The notes under the pieces are model-generated. The model was given only the letters and a program-made list of their open reading frames with translations. It was not told the origin of the DNA and ran no database searches. From the NCBI GenBank assembly GCA_003529325.1, contig DPVW01000292.1:14070-49192 (forward strand): a stretch of 35,123 bases of DNA. The letters are read 5' to 3'. Made by a program: the position numbers and the translations under genes. The DNA comes from Candidatus Latescibacterota bacterium. GTDB lineage: Bacteria; Latescibacterota; UBA2968; UBA8231. Positions 24,486 to 33,184 of this stretch are shown here, piece after piece. Each line of letters opens with the position of its first letter. The stretch's first letter is position 1.

Positions 24486-25415
24486 GTGGCACGTGTTCTC
24501 GTTACCGGCGGCGCCGGTTTTATCGGCTCGCATCTTTGTCGGCGACTCGTCGCTGAGGGGCACGAGGTTCGCGTCCTCGACAATCTGTCGAGTGGGAAGC
24601 GCGGCAATCTGGGTGAGATCGATGTGGATCTTATGATCGGTGACCTGCGCGATCCGTCCACCGCGGAGCATGCCGTGGAGGACGCCGAGGTCATTCTGCA
24701 CCATGCCGCCATCGCCTCCGTGCAATATTCGGTAGAGCAGCCCCTCGACGAGCAGGACGTCAATGTCGTGGGCACTCTTCGCCTGCTCGAGGCGGCCCGC
24801 AAGGTTGGTGTTCGTCGTATCGTGTTTGCCGCCTCCGCCGCCGCCTATGGCACCGATCCGACCATACCCAAACGTGAAGAGATGACCGCTCTCCCGGTGT
24901 CACCGTATGGGCTGTCGAAAGTTGCCGGGGAACACTACTGCCGGGTGTGGTCCCATGTGTATGGCCTGGAGACGGTCTGTCTCCGCTACTTCAACATCTT
25001 TGGTCCCCGGCAGGACCCGGCGAGCCCCTATAGTGGCGTGATCTCGATCTTTGCCCGCAAGATGATCGATGGTGTCGCACCGACGATCCACGGGGATGGC
25101 GAGCAATCGCGTGACTTCAACTACGTCGACAATGTCGTCGACGCGAACCTGGCGGCCATGGCGGCGAAGACGGCGGCGGGGGAGATCTACAATATCGGCA
25201 CCGGGCGCGGAGTGACGGTCAACGAGCTCGTCGCCACGCTGAATCAGGTGCTCGGCAGTGACCTGCAAGCGGAGCACGGCGAATCGAGGGCGGGAGATGT
25301 GCGGACCTCTGTCGCAGCCATCGACAGGGCCCGACAAGCGCTGGGATATGAACCCCGGGTCGCTTTCGAGGCGGGACTGCAACAGACCGTAGACTGGATG
25401 CGCGAAGCAGAATAA
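24486..25415 (+). CDS. NAD-dependent sugar-nucleotide epimerase/dehydratase
   Basis: Short-chain extended reductase that acts on nucleotide sugars, most like UDP-glucose/UDP-GlcNAc 4-epimerases. The 309-residue protein has the Rossmann motif VTGGAGFIGSHL at the N-terminus, HHAAIASV, the catalytic Ser in AASAAAYG and the YxxxK pair in YGLSK, then LRYFNIFGPRQDP and HGDGEQSRDFNYVDN. I choose GTG 24486 because AGGAG at 24472-24476 lies 9 bases upstream and the Rossmann fold begins at once; an in-frame start at 24432 adds an 18-residue tail foreign to the family. It is probably an envelope polysaccharide gene. Confidence 0.9.
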   Translation: MARVLVTGGAGFIGSHLCRRLVAEGHEVRVLDNLSSGKRGNLGEIDVDLMIGDLRDPSTAEHAVEDAEVILHHAAIASVQYSVEQPLDEQDVNVVGTLRLLEAARKVGVRRIVFAASAAAYGTDPTIPKREEMTALPVSPYGLSKVAGEHYCRVWSHVYGLETVCLRYFNIFGPRQDPASPYSGVISIFARKMIDGVAPTIHGDGEQSRDFNYVDNVVDANLAAMAAKTAAGEIYNIGTGRGVTVNELVATLNQVLGSDLQAEHGESRAGDVRTSVAAIDRARQALGYEPRVAFEAGLQQTVDWMREAE

Positions 25416-25463
25416 AATCCGCTCCCGCTTGCCCCTCCCGGAACGTCAGGGTACCGTTAGTAC

Positions 25464-26645
25464 ATGGCGACCATTACCGACGGCAAGAAGCGCATCCCCT
25501 TCATGCGGGGCATGCTCGTGCACCATCTGATCCAGCGTGGCTTCGACCATGACGAAGCCTACCAGCTGGCGGATGAGGTGCGCGGCGAATTGCGTGAGCG
25601 CAAGAATGTCGATCGCGAGGAGATTCTCGAACTCATCGGCAGTCTGCTGGCACGCGATCACGGGAATCGGATCGTAGGGGATCTCGTGTTCTGGGAGCGC
25701 GCGCCGACGACGATTCGGGTTACGCGCAAGAGTGGCTCCCGGCCCTTTTCCAAAGAGCTGCTATCCCATTCGATCCAGGCTTCAGGGCTGCCTCCGGAGG
25801 CGGCCTACTCACTGGCACAAAGTGTTGAGAGCCGGCTCGTGCAGGAGCGCAACACCGACATCGACCACGAACAACTCGAGGCGGTGGTCGAAGAGGTATT
25901 GCAGCAGAAGCACGGGCACAACTACGCTCAGCGTTATCGCGTGTGGCGAGCCTGGGGCAATCTCGACAAACCTCTCATCATCCTCATCGGCGGTGCCAGT
26001 GGTGTCGGCAAAACGACACTGGCTGTCAGCCTGGCGAATCTACTCGACATCCCCAAGGTCGTCGGGACCGACGACATTCGACAGATCCTGCGTCTGACTC
26101 TGACGGCTGACTTCATGCCCGCCATCCATACTTCATCCTATCGCGCCTCGGAAGCGATCCCGGAGTCGAGTCTGGTCGGTCCGGATCCCGTCATCGCCGG
26201 ATACCGGGAGCAGTCCAGCGTCGTCGGCGTCGGCGTGCGTGCGATCATCAGCCGCTGTGTGGAAGAAAACACGAGCGTGATCATCGACGGTGTGCACCTG
26301 CTGCCTGGCTTCATCGACCTGTCCGCTTTCGACAAGAAGGCCATCATGGCGCCCCTCAGCCTCGTGGTCACCGAGCGCGAAGCCTACGAGGAGCGTTTCG
26401 ACAAGCGCGCTTCGCAGGCACCGGTGCGGGGCGCACACAAATATCTGGATCATCTCGACCAAATCTTGACGATCCAAGACCATATCCTGCACTGCAGCGA
26501 AGAAGCGGATGTGCCCACCATCGATGTGACCGCCGTCGAGGATCCGACGAGTGCCGCAGTTACGCTGGTGGCAGAACGCCTGCAACAGGAGAAGGAGATC
26601 CGCTCCGCGATGCGGAGTAGCGGCAAGGACAAGAAGAAGCGCTAG
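25464..26645 (+). CDS. 2-phosphoglycerate-kinase-like protein with two ATP-cone domains
   Basis: A 393-residue protein with two helical ATP-cone-like regions (about 9-63, with PFMRGMLVHHLIQRGF, and 84-157, with RPFSKELLSHSIQASG) and then a P-loop kinase domain: Walker A GGASGVGKTT (176-185) and GTDDIRQILR after it. This layout resembles archaeal 2-phosphoglycerate kinase, which makes 2,3-bisphosphoglycerate, the precursor of cyclic 2,3-bisphosphoglycerate. The ATP-cone may sense nucleotide level. No partner cyclase is in the window, so the product and role here are unknown. The C-terminus is a Lys/Arg-rich tail (SGKDKKKR). The Shine-Dalgarno is weak. Confidence 0.75.
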   Translation: MATITDGKKRIPFMRGMLVHHLIQRGFDHDEAYQLADEVRGELRERKNVDREEILELIGSLLARDHGNRIVGDLVFWERAPTTIRVTRKSGSRPFSKELLSHSIQASGLPPEAAYSLAQSVESRLVQERNTDIDHEQLEAVVEEVLQQKHGHNYAQRYRVWRAWGNLDKPLIILIGGASGVGKTTLAVSLANLLDIPKVVGTDDIRQILRLTLTADFMPAIHTSSYRASEAIPESSLVGPDPVIAGYREQSSVVGVGVRAIISRCVEENTSVIIDGVHLLPGFIDLSAFDKKAIMAPLSLVVTEREAYEERFDKRASQAPVRGAHKYLDHLDQILTIQDHILHCSEEADVPTIDVTAVEDPTSAAVTLVAERLQQEKEIRSAMRSSGKDKKKR

Positions 26646-26646
26646 A

Positions 26647-26662
26647 GAGCAACTCGTTGCTC
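26647..26662 (+). terminator. Short hairpin after the kinase-like gene
   Basis: GAGCAA (26647-26652), loop CTCG, TTGCTC (26657-26662) form a 6-bp stem three bases after the stop codon. It has no T tract, so it is a weak terminator candidate only. Confidence 0.25.
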
Positions 26663-26744
26663 CTCGCGGAGGGCCGTTCTATATTGAACCAGACCATGAT
26701 CGCTTTTTTTGACCCAACCAACACCTGAGATCGCAGACAACTTC

Positions 26745-27224
26745 ATGCTGGGGAAAAAAGACAACGGCAATGTCGCCGGAAATGGCCAGACTCTCAATAC
26801 CATCATCGGACGTGGTACGGTCTTCGAAGGTGTAATGAAGGTCGACAACAGCGTCCGCATCGATGGCACCTTCAAGGGAGAGCTGACCTGCTCTGGTGCG
26901 CTGACAATCAGCCAGTCGGGTGAAGCCTACGCTCATCTCGAAGGGCGTGACATCTACATCAATGGCATCGTTCGCGGTACCGTCCGCGCCGAGAAGGTCC
27001 GGCTCGACAGTCAGGCCCGTTTTATCGGCGACGTTTACGCTACTGCCCTGTCGGTGTCGGAGGGGGCGATTTTCCACGGCAGTTGCTCGATGGAATCAGT
27101 GGCGAGCGAGATCGAAGACAGCAGCAAACGCGACGGTTCCGTCATCCCCATGGATGGCAAACTCAAGGAGATCGCCCCGGTGCTCGAATCGACGTCTGAG
27201 GAGGCCCGCGCAGCCAGCAGCTGA
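26745..27224 (+). CDS. Bactofilin
   Basis: Polymer-forming cytoskeletal protein of the bactofilin family, which assembles into filaments at the membrane and scaffolds cell-shape or envelope processes. The 159-residue protein has the short unstructured start, then the beta-helix core beginning NTIIGRGTVFEGVMKVDNSV, RIDGTFKGEL, GEAYAHLEGRDIYINGIVRG and IFHGSC, with the six-residue repeat period of Gly and hydrophobic residues. It ends in a charged tail. Start is ambiguous: ATG 26745 is preferred as the first ATG in frame, but TTG 26709 would add 12 residues; neither has a clear Shine-Dalgarno. Confidence 0.88.
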   Translation: MLGKKDNGNVAGNGQTLNTIIGRGTVFEGVMKVDNSVRIDGTFKGELTCSGALTISQSGEAYAHLEGRDIYINGIVRGTVRAEKVRLDSQARFIGDVYATALSVSEGAIFHGSCSMESVASEIEDSSKRDGSVIPMDGKLKEIAPVLESTSEEARAASS

Positions 27225-27436
27225 ATAGCGGATCGGCGCAACCGACCCTCCACCGGAATATCCTGCACCCGCACCCAAAGCGGGGTCGTTCTCTTTATCT
27301 TTCTTCAAGTCCCAATAAAACAACAAGTTAAATCCTATGAGCGGCGCCAAATCGGCGGCGTGTCGACCATGGTATGTCCTTTGCGTTTCTCGGGTATGCG
27401 TTCTTCCGAACGTCCTCTCCGACCCGGGTAAAGATC

Positions 27437-28155
27437 ATGCCGACACCGCGTCTCAATCATAACTCCCACCTGAAGAGTGTGCATCGATCGATGGCGGTGC
27501 ACCAAGCGGATATGAGTCGGCAGATCGGTATGTTGTCCTCCGGCCTGCGTATCAACAGGCCCAGCGATGATCCCGCCAGTGTGGCCCTGGCAATGCAGGG
27601 AGCCAGCTCGGTCTTCAGCGACGTGGATCGACTCAGCATCAACTCCGAATTCAACGAGTTGCGCGCCGAGGTCGACCGTATTGCCAGCGCCACTGTGTAC
27701 AATGGGCGCCAGCTGCTCACCGGTGGCAATAACCTGGAGGGCAGAACTCTGATCGTCGAGGAGAATGATGGCCTCAGTTTTCAGGTAGGCCCTTCCGAGA
27801 CGAGCAACGACGTCAGCCGTGTCGGCATCCGCGACATGCGGGCGACGGGTCCCAATCTCGATCTCGGCAACCTGTCGATCGTCAGTCGAATCGATGCACA
27901 AAACTCTCTGATGACGCTGGCACACGCAATCGAGACGGTATCCGGGGAGCGCAATCGACTGGGTGCCTTCCAGAACCGCCTGCAATTGAGTATCTCCACG
28001 AGTGAGAACGTGATGCGGAGTCAAGAATCCGAGAGGTCGATGTGGCCCGGGCGGCATCGCAGCTGATCCACTCGCAGATTCTGTCACAGGCAGCCACGAG
28101 CATTGCCAGCCGTGCGGATACGGACATCGATCAGATTCTCACCTTGCTGCGTTGA
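27437..28155 (+). pseudogene. Flagellin pseudogene (internal deletion and frameshift)
   Basis: The N-terminus (NHNSHLKSVHRSMAVHQADM, LSSGLRINRPSDDPASVALA) and the C-terminal motif ESRIREVDVARAASQ...QILTLLR are classic flagellin D0/D1 ends. Two defects are visible. First, about 55 residues expected after ALAMQ (roughly 27600-27625), the conserved D1 helix around LQRMRELAVQ, are missing, the sequence jumping to FNELRAEVDRIA. Second, a one-base deletion at 28016-28018 shifts frame: frame 0 ends in a short unrelated tail at 28066, while the next frame supplies the true end at 28155. No other flagellar genes are in the window. A sequencing error could explain the frameshift but not the deletion. 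Confidence 0.8.
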
Positions 28156-28162
28156 TGGCCGG

Positions 28163-29164
28163 TTACAAGTAGAGCAGGTAGAAGCGAAGATCCGGATAAA
28201 CCCGCACCGCCGGTGCGGGGAGGCGCAGCCAGATCAGCTGTTGCTTGAAGTGCTCCCATAACCATCCCCCCGCAGGCAATTGACGCGCGTCGTAGTCGAG
28301 GGAGAGCAGGAACTCGGGGTGTGCCGACGGCAGGTCCGGATACTCTCGTTCCCGCCCGCGGCTCTTGACGTTGGCACCATGCATGCCCTTCGTCCCATAA
28401 CCGACGGCGAATCCGAGCCAGTCGGGCCAGCTTGATTGTAAGCGCGCGGGGAGCATGGGTTCTACGGCCAGGGTGAGCCAGACCGTCATGCCCTCGTAAT
28501 CGTCAATCGCATAGCGTGTGCTGGGCAAGTCGGCGGCGCGACGTCTGTCGTAGTTGCGATACTGCGATGAGGGCCAATAGCTCAATTTGAAACCCACAGC
28601 CTGGGTTCGTGGCCATAACGTATGCACAAGGGGAATCGAGGCTCCCGCCGTGTTGGCGAGGAAGTCGGGTATGGAGAAGCCCCAGTCGGCGTAGTAGGCG
28701 TCGCGCATCTCCACCTCGCAGAGCACCGCCCAGCTCACCGCCGCGCCAAGACCGGCAGCCGCATTTGCACCCAAACCACTCCAACGAAAGGCGTCCCCTA
28801 CATTTCGCGACAGGAACATGCCACCGATAAAGTGACCCCCCTTGTCCAGATGCAGATAGGTGTCGCCGGACCAGTCACGGAGCCAGCGGATCGACTCCTG
28901 CTTCTCGCCCTGGTACCAGGCGCGATCGAAATAGGTGAACCCCGCCCAATGCACGACGGCACCGCCGGCTCCCACCGTGGCCAGTCGATCAAGGCGCACA
29001 CCCTCTGGATCAGCGACAATGGCTGCATCCCCCCAGGCTGATACCGTCAGCAACAGGGAGAGCAGGAATGCCTGCAGCCAATGCCCCGATGTGGGTGTTA
29101 CGGAACTTGTTGGCGCCACCGCACGTCTTGCCGGGGGAGGGCTCCGCATCTGATTGGCTTTCAA
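28163..29164 (-). CDS. DUF2279-type envelope protein
   Basis: A protein of up to 333 residues whose family signature is HLDKGGHFIGGMFLSR followed by CEVEMRDAYYADWGFS and IPDFLANTAGA, typical of DUF2279 (YfiM-like) proteins of unknown function. An N-terminal hydrophobic segment (about 29-45) is a signal peptide or anchor, preceded by a long basic region. The C-terminal half has alternating aromatic beta-strand-like pattern and ends in YLLYL, suggesting an outer-membrane or periplasmic location. Start TTG 29164 has GGAG 8 bases upstream; ATG 29149 is an alternative. It is divergent from the sensor kinase with 79 bases between, and convergent with the flagellin remnant (7 bases). Confidence 0.7.
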   Translation of the reverse strand: MKANQMRSPPPARRAVAPTSSVTPTSGHWLQAFLLSLLLTVSAWGDAAIVADPEGVRLDRLATVGAGGAVVHWAGFTYFDRAWYQGEKQESIRWLRDWSGDTYLHLDKGGHFIGGMFLSRNVGDAFRWSGLGANAAAGLGAAVSWAVLCEVEMRDAYYADWGFSIPDFLANTAGASIPLVHTLWPRTQAVGFKLSYWPSSQYRNYDRRRAADLPSTRYAIDDYEGMTVWLTLAVEPMLPARLQSSWPDWLGFAVGYGTKGMHGANVKSRGREREYPDLPSAHPEFLLSLDYDARQLPAGGWLWEHFKQQLIWLRLPAPAVRVYPDLRFYLLYL

Positions 29165-29243
29165 CGGGATGGCTCCAGTTTGGAGCGAGTGTCACCGAAC
29201 CATGTTAACTTAGAAGCCGCCCTGACTCTTCGAAACCCGCGAC

Positions 29244-31112
29244 ATGACGATACCACCTTTATCCCCTCTTGAATCTGCTGCTGCTGCTGACGATGCCGCG
29301 CCGCGCCGCCGTCGTCGCCGCACGGATGGCCCGATGGAGTCGCCGGGACCCGTACCGACTGTCCCAAGGGGGAACCAGACTGGGGACCCGTTGGGGGACC
29401 TCCAAGTTGGAGGTAGGTATGACGGTAGTCGTCGGGCGGGTGGTCTGCGCTCTCTGGCACCAAAGGCCTGGGGTCTGTCGCCGACGTTTCGAGTGTTTCT
29501 GTTCCTTGGTGGAATCCTCGGCGTCATGGCGTTCCTGCTATACAACGAATACGTCATCCAGCAGTTCCATGATCAGGAGCGCGTGCGGGCAAATCTCTAC
29601 GCCAATCTCTACGGCCTGGCCATTTCTGAAGGACTGCCCTCGAAGATTTCAGAGCAAATCTTCGACAACATCATCCTCGATGAGAGAGAGGACATCATCC
29701 CCAATGAGAGGATCTCCTTCCCACTCATCGTCACCGACTACCGCGGCCGGATCAACAGCTGGTCAGGTCAAGGTCTTCCGGCCCAGGCCGACAGTGCAGC
29801 TACGGAAGAGGTGCTGACCATCGTGGGCGAGGTGATGGCAAATATGGACGCCGTCAACGAGCCGGTCTCCGCCTCATGGAGCGATCGGGCCAGTGTGCGT
29901 GTGTACCAGCAGGGCGAGGATCTTGTCCTCGTCGATCCCGACGGTTATGCCATCGCCTGGAGTGGCGCAGGCATGCCGGCAGGGACGGATACGACAGATC
30001 GCCTGATGGCTGAGTCGCAGATGCAGAGGCTGCGTGCCGCCGACATTCAACCCACCGTGTTCCACGTCTCCACCGACTCGCTGAATCACCTCGTGAGCTC
30101 CGGCGCAAACTATGCGATATCGAGAGGCGGCAAGGTCATCGCCTGGGGGGGACCTTCGCTGCCGACATTTGTCGAGATCGATCCTCCGAGTGTCGAGGCG
30201 CAGGCTCTGTACGATGGCATCGCTGCCACGACAGAACCCTTCGCCTTTCGTGTCCAGAACGAACAGCTCATTCACTACGGGGATACAGAGCTGATGAGCC
30301 GCATCTCGGTGGCGCCCTTCGTCACGATCGGCGTCTTGTTGCTGTTCGTCGTCATCGGCTGGGTCGGGTCACGCAACATCCGGCGTAGCGAGCAGCGGTC
30401 GATCTGGGTGGGTATGGCGAAGGAGACCGCCCACCAACTGGGCACACCACTCTCCTCTCTGTCCGGTTGGCTGGAGCTGATGACGGGCCGTGTGCGCGAC
30501 CTGGTCACAGCCGACAAAGATGAGCGTGAGAGGGCGGCGTCGGCGGTAGATGATGTGGTGCGCGAAATGTCACAGGATATGGGCCGCTTGAACCAGATCG
30601 CCTCCCGCTTCAGCCAGATCGGTTCTGTGCCTGAATTGAAGCCGGCAGACGTGCGCGACGTCCTGCGAGAGACGGTTCGCTATTTCGAGGGTCGAGGACC
30701 GCAGTTCGGCCGCCACGACTTCGACCTCGAACTGGCGACGGTGCCCCTCGTGCCACTGAATGCCGAGTTGATGGGCTGGGTCTTCGAGAATCTGTTCAAA
30801 AATGCGATCGACGCCATGGTGCAACAGGAGGGCTGTATCCGGGTGACCACCAACTATGACGACGAGCGTCGCCGGGTGCGTATCGTCGTGGCGGACAATG
30901 GCCGGGGCATCGATGCGGAGAATCTCGCTCGCGTGTTCCAACCCGGTTTCAGCACCAAGAAGCGCGGCTGGGGTCTGGGCCTCGCCTTCGTCCGTCGCAT
31001 CGTCGAAGAGTACCACGGCGGCTATATTTACATCCCCCGTTCCGAACCGGGCGCGGGTACGACGTTCGAGATCAGCCTGCCAGCTCGAACCGAGATCCTG
31101 AAAGAGACATAA
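29244..31112 (+). CDS. Membrane sensor histidine kinase (PorX partner candidate)
   Basis: A 622-residue kinase: Arg/Pro-rich cytoplasmic N-terminus (1-80), transmembrane helix 1 (about 83-100), a large extracytoplasmic sensor domain (101-355), helix 2 (about 356-375), then HisKA with the phospho-acceptor H397 in AKETAHQLGTPLSSL and the ATPase domain with N-box FENLFKNAIDAM (N520), G1 DNGRGI (551-556) and G2 GWGLGLAF (575-582). The sensor domain carries three similar short segments with G...WSG..P (about 166-180, 232-245, 294-307). ATG 29244 has no clear Shine-Dalgarno and the low-complexity start leaves ATG 29334 possible. It is separated from the PorX-like gene by 3 bases and is very probably its cognate kinase. 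Confidence 0.9.
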   Translation: MTIPPLSPLESAAAADDAAPRRRRRRTDGPMESPGPVPTVPRGNQTGDPLGDLQVGGRYDGSRRAGGLRSLAPKAWGLSPTFRVFLFLGGILGVMAFLLYNEYVIQQFHDQERVRANLYANLYGLAISEGLPSKISEQIFDNIILDEREDIIPNERISFPLIVTDYRGRINSWSGQGLPAQADSAATEEVLTIVGEVMANMDAVNEPVSASWSDRASVRVYQQGEDLVLVDPDGYAIAWSGAGMPAGTDTTDRLMAESQMQRLRAADIQPTVFHVSTDSLNHLVSSGANYAISRGGKVIAWGGPSLPTFVEIDPPSVEAQALYDGIAATTEPFAFRVQNEQLIHYGDTELMSRISVAPFVTIGVLLLFVVIGWVGSRNIRRSEQRSIWVGMAKETAHQLGTPLSSLSGWLELMTGRVRDLVTADKDERERAASAVDDVVREMSQDMGRLNQIASRFSQIGSVPELKPADVRDVLRETVRYFEGRGPQFGRHDFDLELATVPLVPLNAELMGWVFENLFKNAIDAMVQQEGCIRVTTNYDDERRRVRIVVADNGRGIDAENLARVFQPGFSTKKRGWGLGLAFVRRIVEEYHGGYIYIPRSEPGAGTTFEISLPARTEILKET

Positions 31113-31115
31113 AGA

Positions 31116-32684
31116 GTGACGGAATCGACCAACCATAAGATCCTGTGGGCAGATGACGAGATCGATCTGCTACGTTCCCATCACATGTATCTGAACGAGC
31201 GGGGTTACGACGTGACGCCTGTCAGTAATGGCGAGGATGCCCTGGCCCTGTTGCAGCAGGAACACTTCGACATCGTCCTGCTCGACGAGATGATGCCTGG
31301 TCTAGATGGATTGTCAACGTTGGAGCAGTTGAAAGAGCGCGACCCGAATGTGCCCGTTATCATGATTACAAAAAATGAAGAAGAGCGCCTCATGAACGAG
31401 GCTATTGGGCGGCGCATCGATGACTACCTGACAAAGCCGGTGAATCCGAGTCAGATCTTCATGGCTTGCAAGAAGATTCTTGATGCGAGGCAGATCCGGC
31501 AAAGTCAGGCGGGCCAGGCCTACGTGTCGAAGTCGAACCAGATCCGTGCCTGGCTCGCCGGTGACATGACCTGGCGCACGTGGATCGACGTGCACCGCCT
31601 GTTATCTGAATGGGATATCGAAATCAGTCGTATCGGTGACCGCGCTCTGCAGCAGATGATCGAGGACCAGCGCAAAGAATGTAATCACGAGTTCGGCCGT
31701 TTCGTCGAGCATAACTATCCCACGTGGATCGCCAGCGAGAAAGACTCGCCTCCGCTGTCGGTGGACGTTGTGCCCGAACGGGTCGCGCCCCTGCTGCAGC
31801 AGGGCAAACAGGTGTTCTTCATCGTCATCGACTGTCTGCGTCTGGACCATTGGATGATCCTCGAGCCGATGGTCTCCGAGTTCTTCAATGTGCGCCGCGA
31901 CTACCACTACTCCATTCTACCCACGGCGACACCCTACTCGCGCAATGCCATTTTCTCCGGCCTGTTTCCACTGGAAATCTCCAAGAAGTACAAGGACCTC
32001 TGGTCGCACAGCGGCAAGGATGACGAGCACAGTCTCAACCGCCACGAGCACAAATTTCTCGATGACCAGATCGCCGATCTAGGCATTGAGTTGAAGGGCG
32101 ATTCACGCTATGTGAAGGTCATCGACACCGCCGAAGGCCAGGCTCTGGCGCGGAAGGCGGATGGCATGGGTAATGTGCCACTCGTCGGGGTGGTGTACAA
32201 TTTTCTCGACATGCTCGTTCACGGTCGCTCGCACTCCGAATTGCTCAAAGAGATCGCTCCGGACGAGAGTGGTTTTCGCTCTCTCGTGCTGTCGTGGTTT
32301 GAACACTCGTCGTTGTTCGAGCTACTCAAGCGCCTGTCGCGCACCGATGCGACGGTGGTGATCACCACCGACCATGGCGCCGTCCGTGGTGGCCGGGCGA
32401 CGATGGTGCACGGGGATCGGCAGACCTCTACGAGTCTACGCTACAAACATGGCAAGAATCTTCGCGTCGACTCCAAGGACACCCTGTTGATCACCGAACC
32501 CGAAAAGTGGGGTCTGCCAAGCACGGGGCTAGGCTCAAACTATATCGTCGCCAAAGAAGACTTCTACTTCGTCTACCCGACAAATTTCAATGAATATCAG
32601 CGGCAGTACAAGGACAGCTTTCAGCACGGGGGTATCTCCTTGGAGGAGGTCGTACTGCCGGTGATCACGCTGGAGGCCAAATGA
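31116..32684 (+). CDS. porX: PorX-like response regulator with PglZ/alkaline-phosphatase domain
   Basis: 522 residues from GTG 31116. Residues 7-125 are a receiver domain: acidic D13/D14, phospho-acceptor D57 (LLDEMMPG), T85 and K107 (YLTKPVN). A helical middle (125-220) leads to an alkaline-phosphatase-superfamily PglZ domain with metal-site segments FFIVIDCLRLDHW (D239), ILPTATPYSRNAIFSGL (Thr nucleophile 270 or 272), VVITTDHGA (D419, H420) and FQHGGISLEEVVLPV (H504). This is the architecture of PorX, the regulator of the type IX secretion system in Porphyromonas, whose PglZ domain is reported to cleave cyclic oligonucleotides. It overlaps tsaE by four bases. Identity with the PorX family is confident; a link to type IX secretion is not shown here. 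Confidence 0.92.
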   Translation: MTESTNHKILWADDEIDLLRSHHMYLNERGYDVTPVSNGEDALALLQQEHFDIVLLDEMMPGLDGLSTLEQLKERDPNVPVIMITKNEEERLMNEAIGRRIDDYLTKPVNPSQIFMACKKILDARQIRQSQAGQAYVSKSNQIRAWLAGDMTWRTWIDVHRLLSEWDIEISRIGDRALQQMIEDQRKECNHEFGRFVEHNYPTWIASEKDSPPLSVDVVPERVAPLLQQGKQVFFIVIDCLRLDHWMILEPMVSEFFNVRRDYHYSILPTATPYSRNAIFSGLFPLEISKKYKDLWSHSGKDDEHSLNRHEHKFLDDQIADLGIELKGDSRYVKVIDTAEGQALARKADGMGNVPLVGVVYNFLDMLVHGRSHSELLKEIAPDESGFRSLVLSWFEHSSLFELLKRLSRTDATVVITTDHGAVRGGRATMVHGDRQTSTSLRYKHGKNLRVDSKDTLLITEPEKWGLPSTGLGSNYIVAKEDFYFVYPTNFNEYQRQYKDSFQHGGISLEEVVLPVITLEAK

Positions 32685-33184
32685 CGGTCGCCGTTGAGCC
32701 CGTCTCTGCGGTGGGCGAGTTCCACCCGGCGAGCGCCAGCGACACTGCGCGTCTGGGGCTGCGCCTCGCCGCGGCACTGAAACCAGGGCATCTGGTCGCA
32801 CTCAGTGGTGACCTTGGCGCCGGCAAGACGTGTCTGATACAGGGCATCGCCGAGGGACTTGGGGTGACGGATATCGTCAACAGCCCGACCTTTGTTCTGC
32901 TCAATCTCTACGCTGGCGAAGACGCCACGGGAGGGGAGTTGACGGTCTATCATTTCGATCTGTATCGCCTTGGTTCGGGCGAGGAACTCGAAGACATAGG
33001 GGGTATCGAGTTTTTCGCAGACCCCCACGGGGTGAGCCTGGTGGAGTGGGCGGACCGTATGCCTGAAGTATTACCGGAGAGTCGCTGGGAGGTCTGCCTC
33101 GAGCACGGTACGACGGCAGATGAACGCTTGATCCGCTGGCGGCATCTCGTCGCAAAAAAAGTCCATGGAAGGGAGATCGCGTGA
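32681..33184 (+). CDS. tsaE: tRNA threonylcarbamoyladenosine biosynthesis ATPase TsaE
   Basis: Small P-loop ATPase that drives the TsaBD complex in making the t6A modification of ANN-decoding tRNAs. The 167-residue protein has Walker A SGDLGAGKTCLIQGIAEGLG (43-50 core), NSPTFVLLNLY, YHFDLYRLG and LVEWADRMPEVLP, all family signatures. Its start overlaps the PorX-like stop (ATGA) and its own stop overlaps the next start (GTGA), placing a housekeeping gene tightly inside a signalling and outer-membrane operon. No tsaB or tsaD follows. Confidence 0.95.
   Translation: MTVAVEPVSAVGEFHPASASDTARLGLRLAAALKPGHLVALSGDLGAGKTCLIQGIAEGLGVTDIVNSPTFVLLNLYAGEDATGGELTVYHFDLYRLGSGEELEDIGGIEFFADPHGVSLVEWADRMPEVLPESRWEVCLEHGTTADERLIRWRHLVAKKVHGREIA

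Noticed and set aside
28000..28155. Programmed frameshift in flagellin
   Set aside because: No slippery heptamer or downstream structure is evident at 28016, and the gene also has an internal deletion; a lesion is simpler.
31116..32684. PglZ domain as part of a BREX-type phage-defence system
   Set aside because: The PglZ domain is fused to a receiver domain and sits beside a histidine kinase, the PorX architecture; no BrxC, PglX or other defence gene is present.
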